This document shows positions 13,326-21,745 of a DNA stretch of 43,879 bases, piece by piece; position 1 is the stretch's first letter; the number at the start of each line of letters is the position of its first letter. The position numbers and the translations under genes were made by a program. The notes beneath the pieces are model-generated. The model did not search any database. It saw nothing but the letters and a program-made list of their open reading frames with translations, and was not told the DNA's origin. The stretch is from Nostoc sp. T09 (GTDB lineage Bacteria; Cyanobacteriota; Cyanobacteriia; Cyanobacteriales; Nostocaceae), in NCBI RefSeq assembly GCF_002154695.1, contig NZ_MTAV01000014.1:1-43879 (forward strand), written 5' to 3'.

Positions 13326-15785
13326 TTAATTCTCAGCCACAAGATCTGTTAACCCATCAGAAACAAGAAAACCGTTACTAGCAAGCCTGCCATCAACAAT
13401 TTCTAGCTCTGAGCCATAATTATTAATTAATGGCAATGAACTATCATTTAAGTGCATCGATTGCAAATAAGTATTGATACTAGAAACTGCTAAATTATAT
13501 GCCGCTATTTTTTGTGTAACTAGGCTTAGTAAACGATGATTATTCAGAATTTTTTCCTCAGCTTCTTGCTCTAGGGTTGTCTCTAAATAATCACGTGCAT
13601 GAGGATACTGTTGCAATATATCTTCTGCTTGCTTGTCTGCCATTTCTAACAACTTATTTTTGAATATTTGATTGATGGTTTGGCGGAAAGACTTACGAAT
13701 AGTTTGAGAGACTTTTGGTTCAAAATCTAATTTTAATAACTGTCTAATTGCTGGTTCTGCTTCTACCATACTTTCGCAATCGTAACCTTGAGAAGTTTGC
13801 TGCAATGTTTGACGAAACTGATATATAGAAAAAGTACCTTCATCGTAAAATCTAGGGCTTTCTCTGACAAAGCGATCGCACTCTACACTAGCTGCACTTA
13901 TTAAGGCTTGAGAAACTTGTTTTTCAACAATCTTAATCTCTTGCTCAATGCCACCATCGTGACCTAAGAGACGATATAATTGGCGATAATATTCTGATTT
14001 ACGAATCTTTTCCATTAGCTGCTGAAATAGATTCGCGACTAATTGTTGGGAAGATAATATCAAAATATCTTCCAACTGATTAGCTAGATAATAAAATGCC
14101 TCTACTAAAATAGCGATTAAAGGTGCAGTAGCATTGCGAGGATGACTCAGGGTTGCACGTCGATACGCCTCAGCAACAGAAAAGGTATCTAGCAATTCAT
14201 CCAAACGGCGAATCATCCGTGATTGTAATTGCCGAAAATCCGTCTCAAAATTATCACAAGTGTTATTAATGACTTGGTTTACTTCTTCTGTAATATGCTG
14301 GGTAAAGTCTTTAGCAACTTGCTGTAATTGCTGATTGAGGCGTTGCAACTCATGCACTTTCATTGTTTCAATTTCTCGCGGTTGACTATCTAAATGCCGA
14401 TATACCGCTTGATAATGTTTTTGCAATTTAATACACATATCTTGCAAATCCTCAGCCAGATTTCTAAAAAGCTGAGGGCGTTTCTCATGGGTAAGATAGC
14501 GAGTAATAGCAGTTCTAAATTCTTCAATTCCACTATCTTGAATTAGCTGGTTAATTAGTGGCGTACCCTGTGCAGCTAAAATTCTGACATAATTTATATT
14601 TGCAGGATCGTTGGTGACTGCAATAGAGAACTTACTAGTAGATAGCTTGCCAGAAATACAATATCGCAGAAACTCATTAACAAATTGTGGTGTTTCCTCT
14701 CTACCATCTAAAGCTTTAACACTTGCAGCAAAGATAGAATCTAAGCCAAATCTATCTTTCTCACTTGTCTGTTTAATTTGACTCCCGTAAAATCCCAGTA
14801 AACCACTGGTTTTATAAACCCGATTCGTATCCCGAAACTGCCCGTTAATTAAATCCTCTAATCGTTGCCTTAGTTGGGCATTATACCAAGTTTCATCGAT
14901 GCGGTTAAAGACATAGAAAACGCGATCGCGAATTCCCCCATTTCCCCGCGTAGTCTCCAAAAGTTCCGTTTCTTCTTTTGTCATGTCGCCGGCTGAAGCA
15001 GGTTTCAGCACACACACTACGGCTGAAGTCTCAGGATGTTGAATTTTTTCATAAGTCAGTAGTGCATCCTTCTGTACAGGTGCATCAATTCCTGGCGTAT
15101 CAATAATGACATTACCATCTTGTAACAGAGAATGGTTGCAGTAATATTCAATCCGTTTTAAAACAGCACTGTTACTACCACGACGCGCATAACTAGCAGC
15201 TTCCTTAATATTAGAAAAATTAAATTGTGCCATCGAATAAGTGGCATTATTAACAGTGTGGATGTGTTGATGATTTACTACATAACCCTCAAGCAATAAC
15301 ATTAACGCCTTTGCTTGTTTTGCACGTTCCGATTTACTCTCACCACCCTCTTGTTGAAGAATAGCATCACAGCCTTGATTAAGTAAGTTGATTACATCAG
15401 TTTGATCAATATTCGCAACTGTCTTAAATCCTAGCTGTTTACATAAAGAAATTGCTTGATCTCGAATTTCTGCTTCACTCAAAAAAGTTAAAACAACACG
15501 TTCTTGATCTACTTCTGCGTATTCAATTTTGCACTCTGTACCTGTAGCGTGTCCTTCTGCACTGTATAGCAATTCTCTTTCTAAAAGGGCATTAATGAGC
15601 ATTGATTTACCCGCACTAAATGCACCTGCAAAGACAATTTCAAATCTAGGAGAAATCGCTTTATTTAAAGAAGTTTGCACAGGCGTAATGTCATAAGAGC
15701 GTAATCTAGGTTCTTGGTCTAAAAGATGTAATATATACTCAACTTGTTCTTTTAAATTTTGAGAATGAAGCGACAAGTCTGACAT
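13326..15785 (-). CDS. Dynamin-like GTPase
   Basis: An 819-residue large GTPase. Numbered from the chosen start, the P-loop is GAFSAGKS (54-61), the switch Thr lies in HATGTEC (79-85), the G3 motif is DTPG (229-232) and the G4 motif is NRID (294-297), all dynamin-superfamily features. Beyond the GTPase domain the chain is almost wholly helical with many Gln/Glu/Leu heptads (about 430-780), as in the bacterial dynamin stalk. No transmembrane segment is evident. I use ATG 15785 (MSDLSLH) rather than the ATG six codons earlier because AGGA lies 8-9 bases before it. Bacterial dynamins remodel or protect membranes. It is longer than the roughly 690-residue Nostoc punctiforme BDLP, so it is a different branch. 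Single gene, own terminator. Confidence 0.88.
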   Translation of the reverse strand: MSDLSLHSQNLKEQVEYILHLLDQEPRLRSYDITPVQTSLNKAISPRFEIVFAGAFSAGKSMLINALLERELLYSAEGHATGTECKIEYAEVDQERVVLTFLSEAEIRDQAISLCKQLGFKTVANIDQTDVINLLNQGCDAILQQEGGESKSERAKQAKALMLLLEGYVVNHQHIHTVNNATYSMAQFNFSNIKEAASYARRGSNSAVLKRIEYYCNHSLLQDGNVIIDTPGIDAPVQKDALLTYEKIQHPETSAVVCVLKPASAGDMTKEETELLETTRGNGGIRDRVFYVFNRIDETWYNAQLRQRLEDLINGQFRDTNRVYKTSGLLGFYGSQIKQTSEKDRFGLDSIFAASVKALDGREETPQFVNEFLRYCISGKLSTSKFSIAVTNDPANINYVRILAAQGTPLINQLIQDSGIEEFRTAITRYLTHEKRPQLFRNLAEDLQDMCIKLQKHYQAVYRHLDSQPREIETMKVHELQRLNQQLQQVAKDFTQHITEEVNQVINNTCDNFETDFRQLQSRMIRRLDELLDTFSVAEAYRRATLSHPRNATAPLIAILVEAFYYLANQLEDILILSSQQLVANLFQQLMEKIRKSEYYRQLYRLLGHDGGIEQEIKIVEKQVSQALISAASVECDRFVRESPRFYDEGTFSIYQFRQTLQQTSQGYDCESMVEAEPAIRQLLKLDFEPKVSQTIRKSFRQTINQIFKNKLLEMADKQAEDILQQYPHARDYLETTLEQEAEEKILNNHRLLSLVTQKIAAYNLAVSSINTYLQSMHLNDSSLPLINNYGSELEIVDGRLASNGFLVSDGLTDLVAEN

Positions 15786-15916
15786 ATTTAGTATCCTGAG
15801 CATATTTTATGTATATGCTATGAAATTTTGTATTTAAAATAAATCAGTGTAATTACTGATAAACTTGCCTAAACCTTGGTTGTCAGGGCAATATACAAAC
15901 TACTGCTGAAAAATTT

Positions 15917-16336
15917 ATGAAAATATTTGCAATCAGACTTAAACCCAATGAAGATTTAAGAGAAAGCCTCAAAAACTTTGCCATTCAGCAAAATATCCAA
16001 GCAGGGTTTATATTAAGTGCAATTGGTAGCCTGAAAGAAGCAAAAATTCGATTTGCTAATCAAGAAAATAGTACAGTCTTTAGTGACAAGTTTGAAATAC
16101 TTGCTCTTAATGGTACGGTAGCAATCACAGGTGTACATTTGCATATTGCCATTGCTGATCGGCAAGGTAAAACTATTGGAGGACATCTTGATAATGGATG
16201 CATTATTTATACAACTGCCGAAATAGTCATTGGTGCAACTGAAGAGTTTAGTTTCAAGAGAACTTTTGATGAGCAGACGGGATATCAAGAATTAGAGATT
16301 GAAACGCAGAGTAACGCTGAGGAAATCGCAGAGTAA
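15917..16336 (+). CDS. PPC domain (DUF296) DNA-binding-type protein
   Basis: A 139-residue single-domain protein of the PPC/DUF296 family (plants and prokaryotes conserved). It shows the family layout: IFAIRLKPNEDLRESLKNFA, GFILSAIGSLKEAKIRFA, and the diagnostic HLHIAIADRQGKTIGGHLDNGCIIYTTAEIVIG (about 77-110), which holds the conserved GGHL turn. Members form trimers; in plants the domain follows AT-hooks, and bacterial stand-alone copies have no proven role. The start is the only plausible ATG. The last dozen residues (IETQSNAEEIAE) and the stop codon are supplied by a 22-bp tandem DNA repeat, so the C-terminus was probably rewritten by repeat insertion. Divergent from the dynamin-like gene. 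Confidence 0.88.
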   Translation: MKIFAIRLKPNEDLRESLKNFAIQQNIQAGFILSAIGSLKEAKIRFANQENSTVFSDKFEILALNGTVAITGVHLHIAIADRQGKTIGGHLDNGCIIYTTAEIVIGATEEFSFKRTFDEQTGYQELEIETQSNAEEIAE

Positions 16337-16340
16337 CGCT
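16305..16340. repeat. Tandem repeat CGCAGAGTAACGCT providing the stop codon
   Basis: Two exact 14-bp copies start at 16305 and 16327 (period 22). The stop codon TAA (16334-16336) of the DUF296 gene lies within the second copy. CGCAGAG-type short repeats are dispersed in cyanobacterial genomes. Confidence 0.75.
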
Positions 16341-16364
16341 AAGAAGCGGTACGAACTCTATGTT

Positions 16365-17318
16365 CTATGAAATTTGTCTAAAACCGAGTTGATGATAAAT
16401 ATCTTCATCTACTTCTTTAGGCTCACCTTCTTCTGTATTTTTGAAAAGCACCGTGAACGCACCAGCACCTAATCTATCTTGAGGAAAGAGTCGATAACAA
16501 GGCATTTCTGTTAAATGTGATTGATAATCTTGTAAATGGCTAACTTGGATTGGCTGAAATTGGGGAAAGCGTTGCAAAAACCATGCGCAAACTTCCTCAT
16601 TTTCTTCAGGAGAGTAAGTACAAGTCATATAGGCAAGATAGCCTTGAGGTGCCACAATTTGAGCGGAGTTCGCTATAATGCGTTTTTGCCGATTGGCACA
16701 TTTATTAATATTAGTTGGATGAAAACATCCCGGTGCTGTTTCACATTTAGCTAATAAAGATTGCCCAGTGCAAGGAGCATCTACTAGAACTAAATCACTA
16801 GATAAAGGTATAGCTTCGGCAAATATGCTCGAATCTCGATTAGCTACAAAACTAGGTTGGATTTGGCAACGTTTTAAATTAGAAATTAGCATTCCCAGAC
16901 GTTTGCCAATTACTTCATTACTGATGAGTAAATCAGGTTGTAACGCTTTCCAGGCAAAGATACTCTTTCCTCCTGGTGCAGCGCACATATCAAAAAATAA
17001 ATGTACTGATTGCGGAATTGCTAACAAGGTAGTAGCCGCAAATACTGAAGAAAAATCCAGGCAATAAAAATTTCCTTGGTTATGTAGAGGATGTTTACCA
17101 GGCTTTTGTCCCCAGTGTAATCTGTCTACAAATTGGGGTTGCCAATTCATTGGTATTTCTACAGCAAAAGGTGGAATATCTGGTCTTTTTTGACACCAAA
17201 GAATGCAAGGTGGGAAAGGTTGAGGATTAATTAGCGCCTGAATAAACTTTTCTTGAATATCAAGGTTTTCAAACAAACGTCGCGAGAGTTTAAGTAATAG
17301 ATTTGAAGGTTTTTCCAT
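16365..17318 (-). CDS. RsmB/NOP2-family RNA cytosine-C5 methyltransferase
   Basis: A 317-residue S-adenosylmethionine-dependent methyltransferase of the RsmB/RsmF/NSUN class. Motif I is DMCAAPGGKS (110-119); motif IV is DAPCTG (180-185), holding the release cysteine C183; motif VI is MTCTYSPEENE (231-241) with the catalytic C233. Both cysteines needed for the C5-methylation mechanism are therefore present. The protein lacks the N-terminal NusB-like domain of true RsmB and ends soon after the core, so it is the short RsmF-like form and probably modifies one cytosine in rRNA or tRNA; the target cannot be read from the sequence. It converges on the DUF296 gene with only 28 bases between. Confidence 0.9.
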   Translation of the reverse strand: MEKPSNLLLKLSRRLFENLDIQEKFIQALINPQPFPPCILWCQKRPDIPPFAVEIPMNWQPQFVDRLHWGQKPGKHPLHNQGNFYCLDFSSVFAATTLLAIPQSVHLFFDMCAAPGGKSIFAWKALQPDLLISNEVIGKRLGMLISNLKRCQIQPSFVANRDSSIFAEAIPLSSDLVLVDAPCTGQSLLAKCETAPGCFHPTNINKCANRQKRIIANSAQIVAPQGYLAYMTCTYSPEENEEVCAWFLQRFPQFQPIQVSHLQDYQSHLTEMPCYRLFPQDRLGAGAFTVLFKNTEEGEPKEVDEDIYHQLGFRQIS

Positions 17319-17505
17319 TGGGAATTGAAACTGTTATGGAAGAACAATGCCATGCCAGGGTTTGGCTGCATACTGAAAAATAATGACCGCCATTCTAATC
17401 ATCGCAAAGTGCGACCAGCATAAGCTTCCAGCGTTGAACTGGAAGCTGTTGCCTTTAAGGACGCATTCAAGCGCGCTAAACTACACCACTTCACTGGAGA
17501 GGGTC

Positions 17506-18942
17506 ATGATCTTAGATGATTTTCAGCGAAAAATACGCAAAGAAGCACAACTATGGAGAGACGAAGGCATAATTAGTTCCTCACAGTACCAACAGCTAGC
17601 AGACCGTTATCAATTTAACAATATAGAAGCTGCTGCGCGCGATCGCTCTCGAATGACTGCGATCGCAATCGGCGGTATTCTGTTAGTCTTAGGTGCGATC
17701 ATTTTTATCGCTGCTAGCCGGCAGGAATGGTCACGGGATGTCAAGTTTATCTTAATGATGAGTTTGTTTTTCTCCGTTACTATCACTGGTTTTTACACCT
17801 GGCGAGAACCTGCACTTCGTAAAGCTGAAGGTAAAAAGCCACAACGCAGCAAACGCATATTAGGAGAGGCGTTGCTGATATTAGGCGCTTTTATTTTAGG
17901 CGCAAATATCCTGTTGATGGCTCAAGCCTTCAATATTGCTGGTTCCACTTCGGAACTTTTTCTCGCCTGGGGATTTGGTGTTTTGGTGATGGCTTACAGC
18001 CTGTCTTTAAATTCCTTGGGTATTTTGGCTATTGTCCTCATCCAGATTGGCTATTGGAGTGGATTGGGAGACTGGTGGTACACTCCCAACGAATGGACTT
18101 GGGCGCGGTTAATCGTGCGACATATGCCTCTGGTGTCATGGTTACTGTTTGTACCCTTAGCTTATATTTGTCGATCGCGCTGGATTTTTGGACTAGCAGT
18201 CTTTGCCTTTACAACTTCCTTGCAATTCAACCTCAATCCCTTGCAAGTCCTGACTTATTCTGATATCGCACCGTGGGTAGCATCGTTTGCCTTTGCACTT
18301 CCGCCAGCCTTATTGTGGAGTTACGATGACCTATTATTTCCCACAGTCAATTATAGGTTGTTTCAACCCTTGGCGCGTACCTTAGCTTTAGTATGTTTTG
18401 GCTTTGCCTTTTATATCTTGTCCTTCCGTTGGCAATGGCAATTTCCAGATTATGGTTATTCTCCACCAACCACTAACAGCAACATCCTTAGAACTCTTCC
18501 CATAATTGATGTGGGGATTCTCAGTGGTTTGGCAGTTTTACAATGGTTGTTTCTGCTGCGTCAACGAAACAACGCTCCACGCCGGGAAATGGTTTTTACT
18601 CTGGTTTTAGTTGGCACATTTATTGCGATCACGGCTGTAGTACCTTTCTGGCATCAAGGTATTACCAGAATTAGTGAACTGGGAATTTTTGTATTCAATG
18701 TCCTGCTGGTAATCTTAGCTTGGGGGCTAATTCAAGAAGGATTGAAGTTAAATGATCGACGTTCCTTCTGGGGCGGTATGCTATTGTTAACTTTACAAGT
18801 TCTCAGTCGGGTGTGGGAATACAATACAGACTTGCTGTTCAAGTCCCTTGTGTTTGTGATGTGCGGTTCTGTGCTAATTAGCTCTGGACTATGGTTTGAA
18901 CGCCGCCTATCTGAAGTGAAAAGTAAAAAAAGTAACTCTTGA
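17506..18942 (+). CDS. DUF2157 multi-pass membrane protein
   Basis: The start is taken at ATG 17506 (MILDDFQRKIRKEAQLWRDE), preceded by GGAG 7 bases upstream; the frame's longer reading from 17383 carries no family sequence. The N-terminal 60 residues match DUF2157: LWRDEGIISSSQYQQLADRY, with the following TAIAIGGILLVLGAIIFIAA helix. About 12 hydrophobic segments make up the rest. The C-terminal part resembles the DUF4401-type membrane region often coupled to GDYXXLXY proteins, and a relative of that family is indeed the next gene, 143 bp on. The family's biochemical role is unknown. Likely a two-component inner-membrane complex (inference). Confidence 0.85.
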   Translation: MILDDFQRKIRKEAQLWRDEGIISSSQYQQLADRYQFNNIEAAARDRSRMTAIAIGGILLVLGAIIFIAASRQEWSRDVKFILMMSLFFSVTITGFYTWREPALRKAEGKKPQRSKRILGEALLILGAFILGANILLMAQAFNIAGSTSELFLAWGFGVLVMAYSLSLNSLGILAIVLIQIGYWSGLGDWWYTPNEWTWARLIVRHMPLVSWLLFVPLAYICRSRWIFGLAVFAFTTSLQFNLNPLQVLTYSDIAPWVASFAFALPPALLWSYDDLLFPTVNYRLFQPLARTLALVCFGFAFYILSFRWQWQFPDYGYSPPTTNSNILRTLPIIDVGILSGLAVLQWLFLLRQRNNAPRREMVFTLVLVGTFIAITAVVPFWHQGITRISELGIFVFNVLLVILAWGLIQEGLKLNDRRSFWGGMLLLTLQVLSRVWEYNTDLLFKSLVFVMCGSVLISSGLWFERRLSEVKSKKSNS

Positions 18943-19026
18943 CTTTTTACTGATGATCTAAATTCAGTTTAATTGCTTATGATCTCTGCGTATTCCTATA
19001 TTTAGTATTTAGTGTCTCTCTGCGTC

Positions 19027-19079
19027 AGTCCTAATCCTGGGTTCTCAACCAGACTCTTGTCGCCCCTTCTTTTAGGACT
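19027..19079 (+). promoter_or_regulatory. Inverted repeat that would cover a ribosome-binding site
   Basis: AGTCCTAA at 19027-19034 is complementary to TTAGGACT at 19072-19079. The right arm contains AGGA, 8 bases before the ATG at 19086, so pairing would hide the Shine-Dalgarno sequence of the GDYXXLXY-like gene. The loop is 37 bases. A translational switch is possible but unproven. Confidence 0.35.
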
Positions 19080-19085
19080 ACGCCC

Positions 19086-19853
19086 ATGAAAAGTAACTCC
19101 TCTGAATCGAATAAATCGAATAATTCTGAATCAAAAAAATCCAGTACCTCTGAATCAAGTAAATCTAATAAATCCTGGTCTCCCGAAGCCGAATTCTCTG
19201 GCAAGCTGACTTTTAGAGACTATCTAATTGCAACTGAACAGAAAGCAAACAAGCCTCTACCTTTTTGGCGGCTACTGGTTCCCCTAGCGCTGCAAACAGG
19301 GTTAATCATGGCTGTACCTACTCAAGCTTTGTATACAGATGTTGCAGGTAAGACGGTGATTCTGCAAAGTGCGCCTGTAGATCCTGATGATGTGCGGCAA
19401 AACTACGCTCTCAATTTGGACTATAACATATCCCGCATCTCAACTTTGAGAAGGCTGCCAGGCTGGGAGGAGTTACTGCGGCAAAATCGCGGTAGAAATA
19501 GGCAATTGGCTCAAGGAACCAACTTGTATGTCACTTTGCAAGAGAGAGAATCCTTTGATCGTGGTGTGCCTCGGGCTTGGAGACTGGTGCGGGTAAGTGG
19601 TAAACGCCCCTCTAACCTTGCAAACGATCAGGTCGCCTTAAAAGGCGTATATCGCGATGGAATTGTTAATTATGGTATGGAAAGATATTACATCCCAGAA
19701 GAGCAACGGGAGCGATTTAGTAGAGATATTTCCCGTGCTTTAGAAAGCCGAGAGGGACGACGCCAACCAATAGTAGTAAAAGTTAAAGTCGATCCCCAAG
19801 GTAACGCAGTACCCATTAGTTTGTGGGTGCGCGATCGCAATTACCGCTTTTAA
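19086..19853 (+). CDS. GDYXXLXY-type membrane-anchored protein
   Basis: A 255-residue protein. Residues 2-30 are a low-complexity Ser/Asn/Lys/Glu tract built from SESNKS-like units. One membrane helix follows at about 61-82 (WRLLVPLALQTGLIMAV), then an extracytoplasmic domain. The family motif GDYxxLxY is present in altered form as QNYALNLDY (105-113), in the normal place after VDPDDVR. The end (VKVKVDPQGNAVPISLWVRDRNYRF) fits the family. GDYXXLXY proteins occur next to DUF2157/DUF4401 proteins, as here. The N-terminal Ser tract is unusual and probably a local expansion. Its stop overlaps the convergent gene at 19850 by four bases. Function unknown. Confidence 0.78.
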   Translation: MKSNSSESNKSNNSESKKSSTSESSKSNKSWSPEAEFSGKLTFRDYLIATEQKANKPLPFWRLLVPLALQTGLIMAVPTQALYTDVAGKTVILQSAPVDPDDVRQNYALNLDYNISRISTLRRLPGWEELLRQNRGRNRQLAQGTNLYVTLQERESFDRGVPRAWRLVRVSGKRPSNLANDQVALKGVYRDGIVNYGMERYYIPEEQRERFSRDISRALESREGRRQPIVVKVKVDPQGNAVPISLWVRDRNYRF

Positions 19854-20089
19854 TCATGCTGCCGTAACTGCCAAGCTACGCCGCAAGCTGCTCCAGCGCC
19901 GGCTACCAAGCCGGTACTCATTCCTTGGATTGTTTTTTGAATTGGGTCTTGGGTTAAACAATCACTGGTGACTGTCTTGGCGTTCAAGCACATACTGCTT
20001 TCTGCCCAGCTAGTAGTTCCCCCTAAAATTACACCTGTCAGACTACAGAAAACAACAAGCAGCAAGAGGCGTTTGGTTTTTTTCTCCAT
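19850..20089 (-). CDS. Small exported or membrane protein, unknown
   Basis: A 79-residue product with a strong N-terminal signal (KRLLLLVVFCSLTGVILGG, possible cut after SWA at about 29), two cysteines in the mature part (SSMCLNAKTVTSDC), and a second weakly hydrophobic Gly/Ala segment near the end (GLVAGAGAACGVAWQL). The signal and Cys pair argue that it is a real gene, not a shadow. No family recognised. It converges with the GDYXXLXY-like gene, sharing four bases at the stops. Confidence 0.6.
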   Translation of the reverse strand: MEKKTKRLLLLVVFCSLTGVILGGTTSWAESSMCLNAKTVTSDCLTQDPIQKTIQGMSTGLVAGAGAACGVAWQLRQHD

Positions 20090-20241
20090 ATCAGGATGCG
20101 TTAAATAATTGCAGTTAATAAATAATCCTCAACTACTTTACACATCCTGGGAGAGATTGTCAGCTGTATCAAGTTATGGTTTACAGTTTTTTCAGTTCTT
20201 TTGGAATTGCACAAGTGACTAATTGCGATCGCTAGAAAAAA

Positions 20242-20346
20242 TCAGCCCCACAAGGAGAGATAAATCGCTATTGGAGTTAGAGACACTTCTGATGCGATCA
20301 CTGTTGCTTGTTGGATATCTGCTTTGGCTTGTACTTGTGTCATCAT
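20242..20346 (-). CDS. Candidate 34-residue small protein
   Basis: A short frame starts at two consecutive ATG codons (20346-20341), with AGGA 7 bases upstream of the first, and runs to TGA at 20244-20242. It reads MMTQVQAKADIQQATVIASE then VSLTPIAIYLSLWG, with a hydrophobic C-terminal stretch. The ribosome-binding site is better than at many accepted genes here, but the length is short and no homology is recognised. The rest of this 379-bp gap (20090-20468) shows no gene. Confidence 0.3.
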   Translation of the reverse strand: MMTQVQAKADIQQATVIASEVSLTPIAIYLSLWG

Positions 20347-20468
20347 TTATTAATCCTAACGCCGTCGGCGATCGGCTCAATTGCCACCCTGGATAATTAC
20401 TGATTTACATACCAGATACAAATGATGGCAAATAATAAGGATGATCTAATCGATAGGGTGTTACTACA

Positions 20469-20804
20469 TTGATTCTTGTGATCCGTGAACCTGCTACAAA
20501 ACAGCAGATTGAGGAAATGCTCGAAACCTGGGGAGTGTTTATCAAAATAGTTGTGGATATCGAGCGCGAAATTTTGGCAGGTGGTGGAGAACGTCACTAT
20601 AAATGCGAGCAAGAATTATTGAAAGATGGCAGCAGACAACGAGATCTTTGGGGTGCAGATTCGAGTCCTTACACTCAAGAAATAGTGTTTGAATCGATTA
20701 TTAACATCCGTCCAAGTGAAAATAATCGTAGTATGGAGATTCAATCTCCTTTAATTCGAGAGCGTGTTACTCAGATTACACAACGATTGCTAGGAGGATT
20801 ATGA
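20469..20804 (+). CDS. DUF5674 family protein
   Basis: The 111-residue product matches DUF5674: MILVIREPATKQQIEEMLE, IKIVVDIEREILAGGGERHY, CEQELLKDGS, DLWGADSSPYTQEI and FESIINIRPSENN. The start must be TTG 20469, because an in-frame TAG lies five codons upstream and MILVIRE is the family N-terminus. Function of the family is unknown; the short soluble alpha/beta fold and conserved Glu/Asp residues have no assigned chemistry. It overlaps the next gene by four bases (ATGA) and forms a two-gene unit. Confidence 0.85.
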   Translation: MILVIREPATKQQIEEMLETWGVFIKIVVDIEREILAGGGERHYKCEQELLKDGSRQRDLWGADSSPYTQEIVFESIINIRPSENNRSMEIQSPLIRERVTQITQRLLGGL

Positions 20805-21160
20805 TGCCGAACTGGAGCGTAATTGAAGCAAGTTTTTTACGTCAATCCTATCCACAACAATTAGGAGAATTGGCAGCCTCTTTAGCACGTCTCAAATCCT
20901 GGTGTCAAAAGAATGCTAGTCGTGAATTAATCCCAGTGTTGCTTTCCGAAAACCTGCTATACGTCAATTTATTACAACAAGAAAGCCATATCAATAATGT
21001 TGAATTAACCCAACTCCAAGAATTACTACAAAACTGGCTGCAAGATTGGGTAACTATTTGCGATAAACCAACCGAAATAGCTTCTTTAGCTGATGTTGCG
21101 GCTACTTGGTCAAAGCGAGTGTTGGATATGTCGGGGTTATTGTCAAAAGCAGTTATGTAG
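20801..21160 (+). CDS. Small helical protein coupled to DUF5674
   Basis: A 119-residue, all-helical soluble protein rich in Leu and Gln (LGELAASLARLKSWCQ, VELTQLQELLQNWLQDW). The start ATG-ATG at 20801 has TAGGAGG about 3-6 bases upstream and overlaps the DUF5674 stop, so the two are translationally coupled. I do not recognise the family. Tight coupling to a small partner resembles regulatory or toxin-antitoxin-like pairs, but neither protein shows a toxin motif, so only a shared complex is proposed. Confidence 0.7.
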   Translation: MMPNWSVIEASFLRQSYPQQLGELAASLARLKSWCQKNASRELIPVLLSENLLYVNLLQQESHINNVELTQLQELLQNWLQDWVTICDKPTEIASLADVAATWSKRVLDMSGLLSKAVM

Positions 21161-21190
21161 CTAAGTTAATACTTTTAAGACAGAAGAATA

Positions 21191-21256
21191 GCGATCGCCC
21201 TACTTTCCCCCAACACTAAAGAGCGATCGCAACTTCTTGGCAAAATGGGCGATCGC
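21191..21256. repeat. Cluster of three HIP1 octamers
   Basis: GCGATCGC occurs at 21191, 21223 and 21249, three within 66 bp of non-coding DNA. HIP1 is the highly iterated palindrome of many cyanobacterial genomes. The rest of the 21161-21424 gap shows nothing else. Confidence 0.85.
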
Positions 21257-21424
21257 TAACGAGAACCTGCTTTACACCACGCCCTGATCAGCAACAAAAA
21301 ACCCTAGCAATTTGAGCTGAGGCAAGAAAGTCAAAATAATATGATGGGAGATTCCGATAACGAAGATAAAAATCTAGACTACACTCAAGGCAAGCCAAAT
21401 TAGAGCAATGACTTTCTACACCTC

Positions 21425-21655
21425 CTATGCCGAACGTGCACAAGCTAAATCACGTATTAGCTGAGTTCTGGAGAATAGGTAAGCGTTTACAGAATTCATT
21501 TCTTCACTGCTGAGTGCTTGTATGCTTTCAAGCTGTCTCAACAACTGGTTGACTAAATCTGGATCGCTGAGTCCAACAAGAGTACTGGTCTGAGTTTGCT
21601 CAACCACAGACCAAAGTTGACGTAATATTTTTGAGTTTACAAGACATCCCTTCAT
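21425..21655 (-). CDS. Small conserved-looking cyanobacterial protein, unknown
   Basis: A 76-residue soluble protein starting at ATG 21655 with GGAG 8 bases upstream. It has a regular helical pattern (SDPDLVNQLLRQLESIQALS then SEEMNSVNAYLFSRTQLIRD) and a balanced composition, unlike chance frames. No named family is recognised; the sequence style is that of short helical cyanobacterial proteins without assigned function. Monocistronic, with 700 bp of non-coding DNA upstream. Confidence 0.6.
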   Translation of the reverse strand: MKGCLVNSKILRQLWSVVEQTQTSTLVGLSDPDLVNQLLRQLESIQALSSEEMNSVNAYLFSRTQLIRDLACARSA

Positions 21656-21700
21656 GACAACCGCTCCAACTCTTGTGAATCCAACACAGTGTTGCGAAGA

Positions 21701-21745
21701 ATCTAAAGAAAATCTTAAATTACAAATCTAAAGAAAATCTTAAAT
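21701..21745. repeat. Tandem duplication of ATCTAAAGAAAATCTTAAAT
   Basis: The same 20-bp phrase occurs exactly at 21701-21720 and 21726-21745, separated by 5 bases (period 25). It lies upstream of the 76-residue protein gene on the minus strand. Confidence 0.85.
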
